A stretch of DNA of 49,861 bases from Rikenellaceae bacterium (GCA_022777205.1 JALFGP010000131.1:1-49861), one strand, 5' to 3'. Numbered from the stretch's first letter, positions 20,294-30,559 are shown. The notes: generated by a model not told the origin, from the letters alone. A program made the numbers and translations.

Positions 20294-21388
20294 ATGAAGA
20301 AATTTTATGGAATATTGCTGGTGGCGGTAGCCTTGGCCGCATCTGCCTGTCTGAAAAAAGTCGAGCACAACCCTTCGGAAAACAAGGAAACAGCTTTCGG
20401 GTACATAATGCAGTCTTACGCCAAAGGCACCGGAACGGCCGGATTCAAGATTCTTGCAGACAATGCCGTTCTTTTTGCAAACAATTGCTATCTGACGGCA
20501 TTCAATCCGGAAGAGATAAGTGAGAACGATGTGAAGACACTTTGCAGCAACTGGAAGACTTGCCGGGAGAGCTGGCTAAGATGTCTGTCGCTCCCTGTTT
20601 TTGACGAAGGGGATTCTGAGGTTTATGAGGCTCTCGGCACCTGGCCCTCTGACATTCAGGGCATCCAGGGCACTCTGGAAAGAATGAAAAATGGCGAGGA
20701 AGTAAATTTTGCCTCACTGCCGAACAACCAGAAGGGTTTTGCCGCAGCCGAGTATATGCTTTTCCAGATCAGTGAAGGCAAAACGGTTGAGCACAGCCCC
20801 GACTATTCTGCGGAGGAATTGGCCTATCTCTGTGCCCTGACCGAGGAAATCGAAGTGCTCTGCACTTTCCTGTATGCAAAATGGGAGGGGATGGAATCCC
20901 TTGCGGACAGCTATTCGTCACTTCTGTCCAGGCACGAAATCACGGTGAAGGGGAAAGGATACGGATGGGAACTGGTGAATCCGGGCTATGAAGACAGCCG
21001 CTTTGCCACATATCAGGATGGTCTGCTGGCTCTGCTTGACGGCTGCATAGATTTCACCGAGCATTTTGCAGCGGAAATGCTGGGCAAAGAAATCTCTCCC
21101 TTGAGTCTCAATTCCATAACCGATTTCAAATCTGCGCTCAGCGGCATCAATTACTGTTATGTCGGGAAAATCAGCAACCAAGCCTCTGTCAGCACCTTTA
21201 CCAAGGCCTGGAATCCTGAACTGGACACTCAGATAAAATCCTCGATTACGCAAATCCAGTCCGGAATCGGCAAGCTCAGCGAACCGCTCGCAGATTGCAC
21301 GGAAGATATAGAAGCCCTTGTAAAAAAGACAAGTACAGATTTGACTTCTGTCCTTGTGGAAGTACACGAGTTTATAGCGGGACTTTGA
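20294..21388 (+). CDS. Imelysin-like (M75-type fold) lipoprotein
   Basis: Lipobox ASAC; W-rich region SWLRCLSLPVFD, KGFAAAEYMLF resembling the imelysin core motif. Confidence 0.75.
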   Translation: MKKFYGILLVAVALAASACLKKVEHNPSENKETAFGYIMQSYAKGTGTAGFKILADNAVLFANNCYLTAFNPEEISENDVKTLCSNWKTCRESWLRCLSLPVFDEGDSEVYEALGTWPSDIQGIQGTLERMKNGEEVNFASLPNNQKGFAAAEYMLFQISEGKTVEHSPDYSAEELAYLCALTEEIEVLCTFLYAKWEGMESLADSYSSLLSRHEITVKGKGYGWELVNPGYEDSRFATYQDGLLALLDGCIDFTEHFAAEMLGKEISPLSLNSITDFKSALSGINYCYVGKISNQASVSTFTKAWNPELDTQIKSSITQIQSGIGKLSEPLADCTEDIEALVKKTSTDLTSVLVEVHEFIAGL

Positions 21389-21423
21389 CTTAAAAAAGAA
21401 CAGTTTCCTCTCCAACCGGAAAG

Positions 21424-22779
21424 CTAAAGACAGCCCAGCGTCCTTTCCATTCGGGTGCCCCTTGACCCCTTAACGAGAATGGCCGCCCCCGTAAATTCCT
21501 GCCTGTGAGAAGAAATATATTCCGCCAGTTCTTCAGAAGAGGCAAAACAAGGACTTGCACCGGCCTTGGAGAACTCCTCTCCCACATAATACGCCCTGAC
21601 GCCGCATTCCTTAACCCTCTCCACAATCCTGCTGTGCTCCTCAACGGAAGTCTCCCCCAACTCCAGCATATCTCCCAACAATGCAATCTTTTCAGGAGCC
21701 TCAAAACCGGCAAAATTGGTCAGGGCCACATCCATACTCGAAGGATTGGCATTGTAGGCATCAACTATCAGCACATTCCTGTCAGTCTTCTGCATCTGGG
21801 AGCGGTTGTTTGACGGGACGTAAGCCTCGATGGCAGCAATCGCAGCAGCACGCTCAACGCCGAAATATTCCCCTATGCACAGTGCAGCAAGCACATTGTC
21901 CGCATTGTAGGCTCCGACAAGATGAGTCTCAACGGCAGTACCGTCAGAGAGCCTGAGCCTCAGGAATGGATGTTCCGCATCGGAAGGCATAATCTGCGCC
22001 CCCCAGGCCTTCAGTCCATAGCCCACAGCACTTATCCCAGGTTCAAAACCCCGTTCTGAAGCCATTTGGACCAGATCCGGGTTGTCCAGATTGAGGAAAA
22101 TCTTCCGTCCGTTCGGGTAATGCACTCCGTCAGGATCATCATCTCTCCTATTACCGGCAAGAAAATCGTACAGTTCACCCTTAGTCTTCTTAACCCCTTC
22201 AAAAGAGCCGAATCCCAGCAGATGAGCTCGCCCGACATTGGTGATGAGTCCGAAATCCGGCTCACACACTTCCACCAGTTCCTTTATGTCTCCAAGATGA
22301 CTGGCCCCCATTTCCACTATTGCCATCTCTGCATCGGAAGGAATGGAAAGCACTGTCAGAGGCACACCTATGTTATTGTTGAAATTGCCCTTTGTCGCAG
22401 CCGTGCGGTATTTTGCGGACAGCACGGCATTTATCAACTCCTTGGTCGTGGTCTTGCCATTGGTGCCAGTAAGACCGATGAAAGGAATAGACAGACGCCT
22501 GCGATAATACAGTGCAAGCTTCCTCAGCGCCACTGATGTATCCCGAACCGGAAACAGCCGCATAGAATAGAATGAAGTCCTTTTCAGGCACTCCGCATCT
22601 TCTCCGACCACGGCATAGGCAGCCCCTGCCTCCAGAGCCTGCTCCGCATAGGCATTCCCGTCAAAGTTTTCTCCTTTCAGGGCAAAGAAAAGTTCTCCGC
22701 CCTTAATGGTCCTGCTGTCTGTAGTCACCTTGCCCCTGCACTCGCAGAACAAGTCGAATATTGTGTCTGTATGTGTCAT
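21424..22779 (-). CDS. murF: UDP-N-acetylmuramoyl-tripeptide--D-alanyl-D-alanine ligase
   Basis: TTDSRTIKGGELFFALKGENFDGN, GLTGTNGKTTTKELINAVL, NANPSSMDVAL; start at MTHTDTIF rather than the longer ORF start. Confidence 0.94.
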   Translation of the reverse strand: MTHTDTIFDLFCECRGKVTTDSRTIKGGELFFALKGENFDGNAYAEQALEAGAAYAVVGEDAECLKRTSFYSMRLFPVRDTSVALRKLALYYRRRLSIPFIGLTGTNGKTTTKELINAVLSAKYRTAATKGNFNNNIGVPLTVLSIPSDAEMAIVEMGASHLGDIKELVEVCEPDFGLITNVGRAHLLGFGSFEGVKKTKGELYDFLAGNRRDDDPDGVHYPNGRKIFLNLDNPDLVQMASERGFEPGISAVGYGLKAWGAQIMPSDAEHPFLRLRLSDGTAVETHLVGAYNADNVLAALCIGEYFGVERAAAIAAIEAYVPSNNRSQMQKTDRNVLIVDAYNANPSSMDVALTNFAGFEAPEKIALLGDMLELGETSVEEHSRIVERVKECGVRAYYVGEEFSKAGASPCFASSEELAEYISSHRQEFTGAAILVKGSRGTRMERTLGCL

Positions 22780-22783
22780 AATC

Positions 22784-23218
22784 TTATTGTCTTCCGGTAC
22801 TTCCGAAACCTCCCTCTCCCCTTTCAGTGCTGTCCAACTGCTCCACTTCCTCCCATTCCACTCTTTCATAACGCGCCACTACCATCTGGGCTATTCTTTC
22901 TCCGGGATTGACCGTGAATGCCTTGTCCGACAGATTCACCAGGATTACCCCCACTTCGCCCCTGTAGTCGGCATCTATGGTGCCAGGTGAATTGAGAACA
23001 GTCACTCCGTGCTTTGCAGCAAGACCGCTGCGGGGACGGACTTGGGCTTCCGTACCTTCCGGAAGGGCGATTTTAAGTCCCGTGGGCACAACTGCTCTCT
23101 GCAAAGGCTGCAGAACGATTGGCTCAACTATATTGGCTTTAAGATCAACTCCTGCTGAATTTACGGTCGCATAAGAAGGCGACGGCCACTGGGACTCATT
23201 GACTATTTTGACTTTCAT
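22784..23218 (-). CDS. dut: dUTP diphosphatase
   Basis: [39 protein letters not shown]-terminal [11 protein letters not shown]. Confidence 0.97.
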   Translation of the reverse strand: MKVKIVNESQWPSPSYATVNSAGVDLKANIVEPIVLQPLQRAVVPTGLKIALPEGTEAQVRPRSGLAAKHGVTVLNSPGTIDADYRGEVGVILVNLSDKAFTVNPGERIAQMVVARYERVEWEEVEQLDSTERGEGGFGSTGRQ

Positions 23219-23285
23219 AGCTAATAATTTTACGAAAGCACAAATTTAGCAAGAACTTCCGCATTTGCGAAACTTGTTGCTGGAA

Positions 23286-23411
23286 TCAAAGGACAAATTC
23301 AACGGAATCGAGTTCCAAACCGAGTTCGCTGACCATTGCGTTTACATTTTCATAAGATGCCTCAGATGAAATGAATGTGTTCATAAGACTGATGATGGAA
23401 TCCTTTCTCAT
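23286..23411 (-). CDS. Possible small protein, 41 aa (MRKDSIISLMNTFISSEASYENVNAMVSELGLELDSVEFVL)
   Basis: Manually read ORF in the dut / Na-Pi transporter intergenic region, ATG to TGA, coherent codon usage; below the cut-off of the supplied track. Confidence 0.4.
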   Translation of the reverse strand: MRKDSIISLMNTFISSEASYENVNAMVSELGLELDSVEFVL

Positions 23412-23486
23412 AATGCAGATAATTTTCAATTATTACTCCCATTCCTTCTTTCCCTTCTATCCTCCCCTTCCGGGATTTGTTGCAAA

Positions 23487-23528
23487 ATTAAAAGGAGCTT
23501 GCGCAAAACCACTGCACAAGCTCCAAAA
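23487..23528 (-). terminator. Terminator for the minus-strand Na/Pi transporter gene
   Basis: GGAGCTTG (23494-23501) / CAAGCTCC (23517-23524) stem, T-rich in minus-strand direction. Confidence 0.65.
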
Positions 23529-23549
23529 ATCTGCAAAATATGTAGAAAA

Positions 23550-25385
23550 TTATTCTGTCGTACCTTTACCAGGCTTGAGGTCAACCAGAGCCTCGACCAC
23601 GTTTACTATGTAGTCACCTATCTTCTCACACTCAATTATGAGGTCCATATAGGCCGAACCGGTGGCATATTCATACTTGCCTTCGTTCAGGTCGATGATG
23701 TTGCGTTCCTTGAGTTTGTTACGCATCGCATTGATGGAAGATTCAGTCTTCATCGTACGGATAAGGTCAGCGGAAGAGGCGTGGGAATTGTTCAAAAGGC
23801 TGTCCGCCATCTGATTGTAGGCCTTCTGTACCAGGTCGAACATTTCTGCAAAATTCAGATTCATATCCGCCGTAAACTCAATCCTGTTCTCGTTGCGTCT
23901 CTGAAGAATGCGCGCCATATTGTAATAACTGTCACCAATACTCTCAATCTCAGAAATCTCACGAAGTTTCATCTGAATGGAGTGCTTGGAATCATCACTC
24001 AAGCGTCCGTCAGCCACTTTGCTCAGGTAGGTAGCAATCTCCACCTCCATATTGTCGCTGATGTTCTCATATTTCTGCACCCGCTCGAACAGAGAGGCGA
24101 ACTCATCTGAATTCTTCTCGGAATACATCTGTCCCACCATATCGTGCATACGAGAAGTCCTGTCGCTCATAACCAGGATTTCCTTATGAGCCTGAAGTAT
24201 GGACAACTCGGAAGTGGACATAAGACCACCGGAAATGAACTCCAGGTGCGGTCTTCCGTCGATATCCGACAATTCTTCCTTTTTGGACGGAACAAGCAGG
24301 GTCACAACTTTAACGAATAACTTGGTGAACCATATCATCACGAATATATTGATGAGGTTGAATACCGTGTGGAACATTGACAGTCCGAATGACACATAGT
24401 ACTGCATCGCCGCAAAACTGGCCACAAGAGCCTGATTCTCAGGAAGAGACTTGTCTATGGTACCATCCATCAGGGAGGCAACCACGGCAGGGTCCGCATT
24501 GTTCGCGAATTTGTAGATTTCGTTAGGGTCTCCCACACATCCGGTAGTAATCCAACTTATAAGTTTCATATAAGGACGGTAAATGGCAAGCGCCCAGACG
24601 GAACCTAAGAGGTTGAAGAGAAGGTGTCCGGCAGCAGCCCTCTTTGCCATCACGTTACCGGAAACGGAGGCAATGATAGGAGTGATACAGGTTCCGATGT
24701 TTCCGCCGAGCACCAGAGCAGCCGCAAGGTCGAAGGTAATCCATCCTTTGCTGCACATAATCAGGGCGATGGCAAAAGTTGCACTGGATGCCTGCACAAC
24801 CATTGTCAGGACCAGACCCACTCCCGCGAAAATGAGCACGGACCAGAAACCGAGGTCGGAATAACGCCTGAGAGCATCCATAATGGCCGGATTGGACTTG
24901 AGATCAGGAACCGCGCCGTTGAGAAAGTCGAGTCCAAGGAAGAGGAGTGCGAAACCTATTAGGAATTCACCCCAGTTGGTGTATGGAGACTTCTTCATAA
25001 AAAGAAGAGGTACTCCGAAGGCGAAGAGCGGGATTGCAAAAGCCGAAATGTCAACTTTGAACCCGAAAAGTGAAATGATCCACGCCGTGAAGGTAGTACC
25101 CACATTTGCACCGAAGATGACAGCCATTGATTGTTGCAGGGAAATGAGCCCGGCATTGACGAATGAGACAATCATCGTGGTCGTCGCAGAAGAAGACTGG
25201 ACAAGTGCTGTGATGAAGATACCGGTGAGAGCACCGAGGAATTTGTTGTTGGTCATCAGGGCGAGAATGTTCCTGAGCTTGTTTCCCGCCGCTTTCTGCA
25301 AGCCCTCACTCATCAGTTTCATACCATAGAGGAACATCCCCACAGACCCGATGAGAGTGAGAACTTCAAGAATACCGAAATTCAT
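23550..25385 (-). CDS. Na/Pi cotransporter family protein with C-terminal PhoU-like domain
   Basis: MFLYGMKLMSEGLQKAAGNKLR, QSSSATTTMIVSFVNAGL, QASSATFAIALIM; helical C-terminal PhoU-like region; start at MNFGILEVL. Confidence 0.93.
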   Translation of the reverse strand: MNFGILEVLTLIGSVGMFLYGMKLMSEGLQKAAGNKLRNILALMTNNKFLGALTGIFITALVQSSSATTTMIVSFVNAGLISLQQSMAVIFGANVGTTFTAWIISLFGFKVDISAFAIPLFAFGVPLLFMKKSPYTNWGEFLIGFALLFLGLDFLNGAVPDLKSNPAIMDALRRYSDLGFWSVLIFAGVGLVLTMVVQASSATFAIALIMCSKGWITFDLAAALVLGGNIGTCITPIIASVSGNVMAKRAAAGHLLFNLLGSVWALAIYRPYMKLISWITTGCVGDPNEIYKFANNADPAVVASLMDGTIDKSLPENQALVASFAAMQYYVSFGLSMFHTVFNLINIFVMIWFTKLFVKVVTLLVPSKKEELSDIDGRPHLEFISGGLMSTSELSILQAHKEILVMSDRTSRMHDMVGQMYSEKNSDEFASLFERVQKYENISDNMEVEIATYLSKVADGRLSDDSKHSIQMKLREISEIESIGDSYYNMARILQRRNENRIEFTADMNLNFAEMFDLVQKAYNQMADSLLNNSHASSADLIRTMKTESSINAMRNKLKERNIIDLNEGKYEYATGSAYMDLIIECEKIGDYIVNVVEALVDLKPGKGTTE

Positions 25386-25510
25386 AAGTCGTTCGTAAAT
25401 GGTTTGGGCCACGAATATACAACCAAATTTCAAAAATGTGAATATTTCGTTAAGGTGATTTTATGATTTTTTTAACATCTATGAGATTTTTACGGTATCA
25501 CGCATTAATT

Positions 25511-25542
25511 TTTGTAAATACGGAAAACAGAAAGTAAATTTG
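25511..25542 (+). promoter_or_regulatory. Bacteroidetes-type promoter of prfA
   Basis: TTTG 25511-25514, 20-nt spacer, TAAATTTG 25535-25542. Confidence 0.7.
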
Positions 25543-25580
25543 CAGGTTATTGTGAATTATCATACATATTACAAAGACAA

Positions 25581-26672
25581 ATGGCAGAAAAAAACACATT
25601 GTTGGACAAGATTCTCGGACTAAGGGACAAATACGAATCGCTCCAGAAGCAACTCGCTGATCCGGATGTGATTTCGGATATGAAGAAATATGTTCAGTTG
25701 AACAAGGAATACAAGGAACTTACACCTATCATCGAAACTGGAGAAGACTATCGCAGGATGATGGAATCCTACGAAATGGCGAAAGACATAATCGCGGAGG
25801 AGAAGGATGAGGAATTGAGGGAGATGGCTAAGGAAGAACTTGCCGAACTTGAGGTGAAGATTCCTGAAATGGAGCAGAAAATCAAGCTCCTGCTCATCCC
25901 GGCAGACCCTCAGGACAGCAAAAATGCCATTCTGGAGATTCGTGGCGGTGCAGGTGGAGACGAAGCTGCCATCTTTGCCGGTGACCTTTTCAGAATGTAC
26001 AGCAAGTATTTCGAGCGCCGAGGCTGGAAGATGGAAATCAACAGCCAGTCGGAAGGTGCTGCAGGAGGATTCAAGGAAATCGTTGTGAAGGTAATCGGAG
26101 AAGGGGTCTATGGAATCCTGAAATATGAGTCCGGAGTGCACCGTGTACAGAGGGTGCCGCAGACGGAGACCCAGGGAAGAGTCCATACTTCGGCTGCATC
26201 AGTGGCTGTGCTTCCGGAGGCTGACGAATTTGACATTGAGCTGAATATGAACGATATCCGCAAGGATACCTTCTGCTCATCAGGACCTGGCGGACAGTCC
26301 GTAAACACGACTTACTCTGCCATCAGGCTTACGCATATCCCTTCGGGAATAGTGGTGCAGTGCCAGGATGAGAAATCACAGCTTAAGAACTTCGACAAGG
26401 CTCTCGCTGAGTTGCGTACAAGGCTCTACAACATGGAGTATGAGAAATATCTGAACGAGATTTCAGCCAAGAGAAAGACTATGGTATCGACTGGAGACCG
26501 TTCTGCAAAAATCCGCACCTACAATTATCCGCAGTCGAGAGTTACGGACCACCGCATCAATTACACTATGTACAATCTGCCTGTGTTTATGGACGGAGAC
26601 ATCCAGGATATGCTCGACCAGCTGCAGATTGCGGAAAACGCCGAAAGGCTCAAGGCTGCCGCTGAGGAATAA
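25581..26672 (+). CDS. prfA: Peptide chain release factor 1
   Basis: GGQ motif [42 protein letters not shown]. Confidence 0.97.
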   Translation: MAEKNTLLDKILGLRDKYESLQKQLADPDVISDMKKYVQLNKEYKELTPIIETGEDYRRMMESYEMAKDIIAEEKDEELREMAKEELAELEVKIPEMEQKIKLLLIPADPQDSKNAILEIRGGAGGDEAAIFAGDLFRMYSKYFERRGWKMEINSQSEGAAGGFKEIVVKVIGEGVYGILKYESGVHRVQRVPQTETQGRVHTSAASVAVLPEADEFDIELNMNDIRKDTFCSSGPGGQSVNTTYSAIRLTHIPSGIVVQCQDEKSQLKNFDKALAELRTRLYNMEYEKYLNEISAKRKTMVSTGDRSAKIRTYNYPQSRVTDHRINYTMYNLPVFMDGDIQDMLDQLQIAENAERLKAAAEE

Positions 26673-26690
26673 GACGGAAATTTCAAAAAA

Positions 26691-26711
26691 AAGGGCGGAA
26701 ACCCCGCCCTT
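26691..26711 (-). terminator. Terminator between prfA and the convergent nucleoside phosphorylase gene (best tail in minus direction)
   Basis: AAGGGCGG / CCGCCCTT stem flanked by A8 on the left (U-run for the minus transcript). Confidence 0.8.
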
Positions 26712-26725
26712 CAAAAAAATCGTCT

Positions 26726-27601
26726 CTATTCCAGCTCTGAAAGCTTCTGCAGACAAAGTTCCACAAGTTTGCGGACTTGGGGCTTGTAGTCCGGATTGCT
26801 GCTGCCGATGTGACGGTTTGCGATGACGCAGCAGACTGTACCAGCGTTGTGGCCCAAGTGCCGTGCTATTCCTGCAACGGCGGAGCCTTCCATTTCGAAA
26901 TTGGTGATTCGGCGGCCTTCGTACTCGAATGATTCGAAATCGTCAAGCATATCCGGCATTGCAAGAGGCATACGGAGAACCCTTCCCTGAGGGCCATAGA
27001 AGCCGGAAGCGGAGATGGTCATTCCCTTGACTGTGCAATCTGCGAACTTGTCTATGAGTTTCTGGCTTGCCATTACAAAATACGGATCCGGGAGATGCTT
27101 TGCCCAGTGGACGTGCTCCTTGAAAGCATCCTCTATGCCTGGCATAGCAATTTTGTCACGGTCTGCATACCAGTTCAGGAGGCCGTCACAACCCACTGAA
27201 ACGTGGGAGAAAACGAAGGAACCGAGCGGAATGTCCTTCTGGATAGCTCCGCAGGTTCCGATTCTCAAAACATTCAGGGAGCGTTTTTCAGCCTTAGGCT
27301 CACGGGTGGTGAAGTCTATGTTTGCAAGGGCATCCAATTCATTCATCACAATGTCGATATTGTCGCATCCTATACCTGTAGAAAGAATTGTGAAACGCTT
27401 GCCGTTGTAGCGGCCTGTGGTACTCACAAACTCCCTTGATGCATTGCGGAACTCTATGTCTGTCAGGAATTCTGCAACCATATCCACCCTGCCCGGGTCA
27501 CCCACCAGTATCACATTGTCCGCCAATTGTTCAGGGCGCATATGAAGGTGGAAAACCGAACCGTCGCCATTGATTATCAATTCTGATTCTGCTATTCTCA
27601 T
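26726..27601 (-). CDS. Nucleoside phosphorylase (uridine phosphorylase-like)
   Basis: VILVGDPGRVDMVAEF, STGIGCDNIDIVMNEL, NFEMEGSAVAGIARHLGH. Confidence 0.92.
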   Translation of the reverse strand: MRIAESELIINGDGSVFHLHMRPEQLADNVILVGDPGRVDMVAEFLTDIEFRNASREFVSTTGRYNGKRFTILSTGIGCDNIDIVMNELDALANIDFTTREPKAEKRSLNVLRIGTCGAIQKDIPLGSFVFSHVSVGCDGLLNWYADRDKIAMPGIEDAFKEHVHWAKHLPDPYFVMASQKLIDKFADCTVKGMTISASGFYGPQGRVLRMPLAMPDMLDDFESFEYEGRRITNFEMEGSAVAGIARHLGHNAGTVCCVIANRHIGSSNPDYKPQVRKLVELCLQKLSELE

Positions 27602-27628
27602 ATCTAAAAAGTTTATAATGTACTACCC

Positions 27629-27680
27629 AAGTTTCGCAAGTCTTATGATTTAAAGTTCATTGGAAAGACTTGCGAAACTT
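27629..27680. repeat. Perfect 16-bp inverted repeat (20-nt spacer) between divergent genes
   Basis: AAGTTTCGCAAGTCTT 27629-27644 / AAGACTTGCGAAACTT 27665-27680. Confidence 0.95.
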
Positions 27681-27734
27681 ATTGGGCAAATTTGTCAAAA
27701 ATAGTTTAAATTTGCAAACAAATTGAAATAAGTT

Positions 27735-28163
27735 ATGTGGCAAAGAATTCAAACCTTATACCTCGCTATTGCGACAGCCCTGCTTGCATCAATGTTTTTC
27801 TGCAAGTTCGCGACCATAGTCGGTCCGCATGGCAATGACCTCGAGATAATGTATTGGGAAAAAATCCCATACGTCACACTCTTGGCAATCAGCACTATAG
27901 GAAACATTTTTTCACTCTTCGCCTTCAAAATCAGGATGCCCCAGATGAGAGTAGCCACGGGAGCTGCCATATTGCTGCTCGCTTTTCAATGCTGGATTGT
28001 GGTGGACCTCGCCAGGAACTGGAATGAAATGAGCTTTTCAGTGACCGCCCTCTTCCCGCTTATAGCAGCCATACTGGACATAATGGCAGCACGAAGCATA
28101 CTGCTGGATGAAGCGATGGTCCAGTCATCAGCAAGGCTCCGCGCATCCAAGAGGAAAAGATAG
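27735..28163 (+). CDS. DUF4293 family membrane protein
   Basis: MWQRIQTLYLAIATALLASMFF start and four predicted TM segments. Confidence 0.85.
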   Translation: MWQRIQTLYLAIATALLASMFFCKFATIVGPHGNDLEIMYWEKIPYVTLLAISTIGNIFSLFAFKIRMPQMRVATGAAILLLAFQCWIVVDLARNWNEMSFSVTALFPLIAAILDIMAARSILLDEAMVQSSARLRASKRKR

Positions 28164-28181
28164 ACTGGGTGCAGAAGTGGC

Positions 28182-29066
28182 CTATGCCTCAACCTGTTTT
28201 TGATGACCGTCCGGACAGAAAATATCCAGGACGGTTTTTTCGTAGGTCTTTGTGACAGGTATTGGGGTGATGCTCTCCTTGTCCAACTCCAGCACGAAGG
28301 AATCCCCCTCCTTGCGGAGTACCTTCACCCTTTCGGTATTCACGATATACTTCCTATGGCAACGGACCAAAGTGGTGCCCCGAAAAGTCTCCTCCACGGT
28401 CTTGAGCCTGCAACGCACCATATACTGCTTGATGTTTCCCTCACCGTCGTCATACCATACCTTAATATAATTGTCATCAGACTCTATGTAATAAAGATTG
28501 CTCCTGCGTACCGAAAAGCGCAAGGTCCCGCCTATGTCGAAAAGCGTAATCTTCTGTTCATCCTTTTCCGCGACAGGCTCATCCGAAACGACATTGCTGT
28601 AGTTCATAAGCCTGAGTATTTTTTCCTTCTCCACGACCATTATATAAAGGGAGGCTATGAGATTGGGGATGATAAGCGCAATCGTGGAATAAAGCAGGGT
28701 CTTCATAAACAGGCGTGTCCGCGTGAAATCTTCAGGCATTTTGCCGATGATGACCGTCAGAAGCACGTAAACGAAGGAAATGATTGCAACCTCGAGGAAG
28801 CACCACAACAGATATTGCCAAATCTTGATTTCAAACAAATACTTGGTCTTGTATATTATGGTGCGGCTCAAGACCAAAAAGACTATGGCAAAAACCATAA
28901 AAGCGACAGTATATAGGAAGGTCTCATTATAGCCGAGTCTGAACCAAGCGGTTGTGGAAAATGGTGTGTACAAGGCGAGAAAGACAATGGAGAACAGGAC
29001 AGAAAAAATCAAATTCCCCGTCAGTTGAAACTTATCAAGCAAATATCTTGGCAAAGGTCTGCTCAT
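28182..29066 (-). CDS. Membrane-anchored LytTR-domain transcriptional regulator
   Basis: Four N-terminal TM segments; C-terminal LytTR (YYIESDDNYIKVWYDD...LVRCHRKYIVNTERV). Confidence 0.9.
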   Translation of the reverse strand: MSRPLPRYLLDKFQLTGNLIFSVLFSIVFLALYTPFSTTAWFRLGYNETFLYTVAFMVFAIVFLVLSRTIIYKTKYLFEIKIWQYLLWCFLEVAIISFVYVLLTVIIGKMPEDFTRTRLFMKTLLYSTIALIIPNLIASLYIMVVEKEKILRLMNYSNVVSDEPVAEKDEQKITLFDIGGTLRFSVRRSNLYYIESDDNYIKVWYDDGEGNIKQYMVRCRLKTVEETFRGTTLVRCHRKYIVNTERVKVLRKEGDSFVLELDKESITPIPVTKTYEKTVLDIFCPDGHQKQVEA

Positions 29067-29272
29067 AGTATATCATCCTGAAAAATGAAGGACAAGTTCG
29101 TGTCCCATTACGCAATTGTCCGCAAATTTACTGATTTTGCCACAATATTCCAAAATTGGCAAAAAAGTAAGATTCTTAGAGACGTTGGAAGAACAATTAG
29201 CATCTTATGAGGATGCACATTGAAATAATGGGGTTGCCGAACAGAAAGCTTTTCACTATTAAGTCTAAAGAT

Positions 29273-30538
29273 ATGAATATAAAGGAACGAAGAGTAGCCA
29301 TTACAGGTATGGGCATCATTTCTCCATCCGGAAATGACCTTGCAACATTCTGGGACAACATCTCACACGGGAGGAACGGGATTGGCCGGATTTCCAGATT
29401 CAAGACAGGAGAACTTGCAGCCAGTGTAGCGGGAGAAGTCAGGGATTTCAACCCGGCGGATTATGGACTGGAACCCTCGTTTACCAGAAAGCAGGACCTG
29501 TTTTCCATCTATGCGGCAGCTGCAGCCAAACAAGCTGTGATTCAGTCTGGTCTTGACGCATCGGAAGGGGGCAATATAGACCCGTACAGGTTCGGTGTCT
29601 ATGTGGGGTCCGGTATAGGCGGCTTTCCATCCACATTCAAGGAAATTGAAAAAATGATTGCTAACGGTCCAAGATGGGTATCTCCACTCTATGTGCCGAC
29701 TATGATTCCGAATATGGCTGCAGCAAACATTGCAATGCAGCATCGCGCCTACGGACCTTGTCTTTCACTGGGTCTTGCTTGCGCAACGGGAACGAATTCC
29801 ATAGGTGAGGCTTTCCGAGCAATCAAGCACGGCTATGCCGACGCGATAATTTCAGGTGGTACAGAATCACCGCTCATCCCTATGGCCATAGCCGGCTTCG
29901 CAAATGCAAGGACTCTCTCCCCTTCCGATGACCCGGATTATGCCAGCCTGCCTTTCAGTGCCGACAGAGAAGGTTTCGTGATTGCCGAGGGTGCCGGAAT
30001 ACTTGTGCTGGAGGATATGGAACACGCAAAAGCAAGGGGAGCTGTCATATACGGTGAAATATGCGGCTACGGCAACACCTGCGATGCTTTTCATATGACA
30101 GCCCCGAGACCTGACGGGCAGACACAGGGAGAAGCCATCAGACTTGCCCTCCAGGAGGCGTCATTCGACGGGGAAAAGGACGAATTGTATATAAACGCCC
30201 ACGGCACTGGCACGCGTATCAATGATATTTGTGAAACAAAGGCATTCAAATATGCCCTTGGAGAAAAACTTGCTTATAAAGCACATATTTCATCGACAAA
30301 ATCTATGACTGGACACGCCCTCGGGGCAGCCGGTGGATTTGAAGCCATAGCATCCATACTTGCGCTCAGGGACGGCATCATACCTCCGACCATCAACCTC
30401 AGAAACCAGGACCCTGAATGTGACCTGGACTACACTCCGAATACTGCAGTAAAGGCGGATATCAGCATAGCTATCTCAGACTCCCTTGGTTTCGGAGGAC
30501 ATAATGCCTGTGTTGCTTTCAGAAAGGTGCAGGACTGA
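29273..30538 (+). CDS. fabF: Beta-ketoacyl-ACP synthase II (KASII family)
   Basis: RVAITGMGIISPSGND, LGLACATGTNSIGEA, AHGTGT, STKSMTGHALGAAG; start at MNIKERRVAIT. Confidence 0.93.
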   Translation: MNIKERRVAITGMGIISPSGNDLATFWDNISHGRNGIGRISRFKTGELAASVAGEVRDFNPADYGLEPSFTRKQDLFSIYAAAAAKQAVIQSGLDASEGGNIDPYRFGVYVGSGIGGFPSTFKEIEKMIANGPRWVSPLYVPTMIPNMAAANIAMQHRAYGPCLSLGLACATGTNSIGEAFRAIKHGYADAIISGGTESPLIPMAIAGFANARTLSPSDDPDYASLPFSADREGFVIAEGAGILVLEDMEHAKARGAVIYGEICGYGNTCDAFHMTAPRPDGQTQGEAIRLALQEASFDGEKDELYINAHGTGTRINDICETKAFKYALGEKLAYKAHISSTKSMTGHALGAAGGFEAIASILALRDGIIPPTINLRNQDPECDLDYTPNTAVKADISIAISDSLGFGGHNACVAFRKVQD

Positions 30539-30559
30539 GAAGCCCGCTCCGGCTGACAA

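Noticed and set aside
23265-23275. TTGCGAAACTT near dut also found in the 27629-27680 inverted repeat
   Set aside because: An 11-nt match between two sites is expected by chance many times in 50 kb; no wider similarity.
28200-28916. 238-aa plus-strand ORF opposite the LytTR regulator
   Set aside because: Antisense to a well-supported LytTR gene; no independent motifs.
29133-29165. TTTTGCCA...TGGCAAAA inverted repeat upstream of fabF and the LytTR gene
   Set aside because: Only 8-bp arms in AT-rich DNA; too weak to support as an operator without comparative data.
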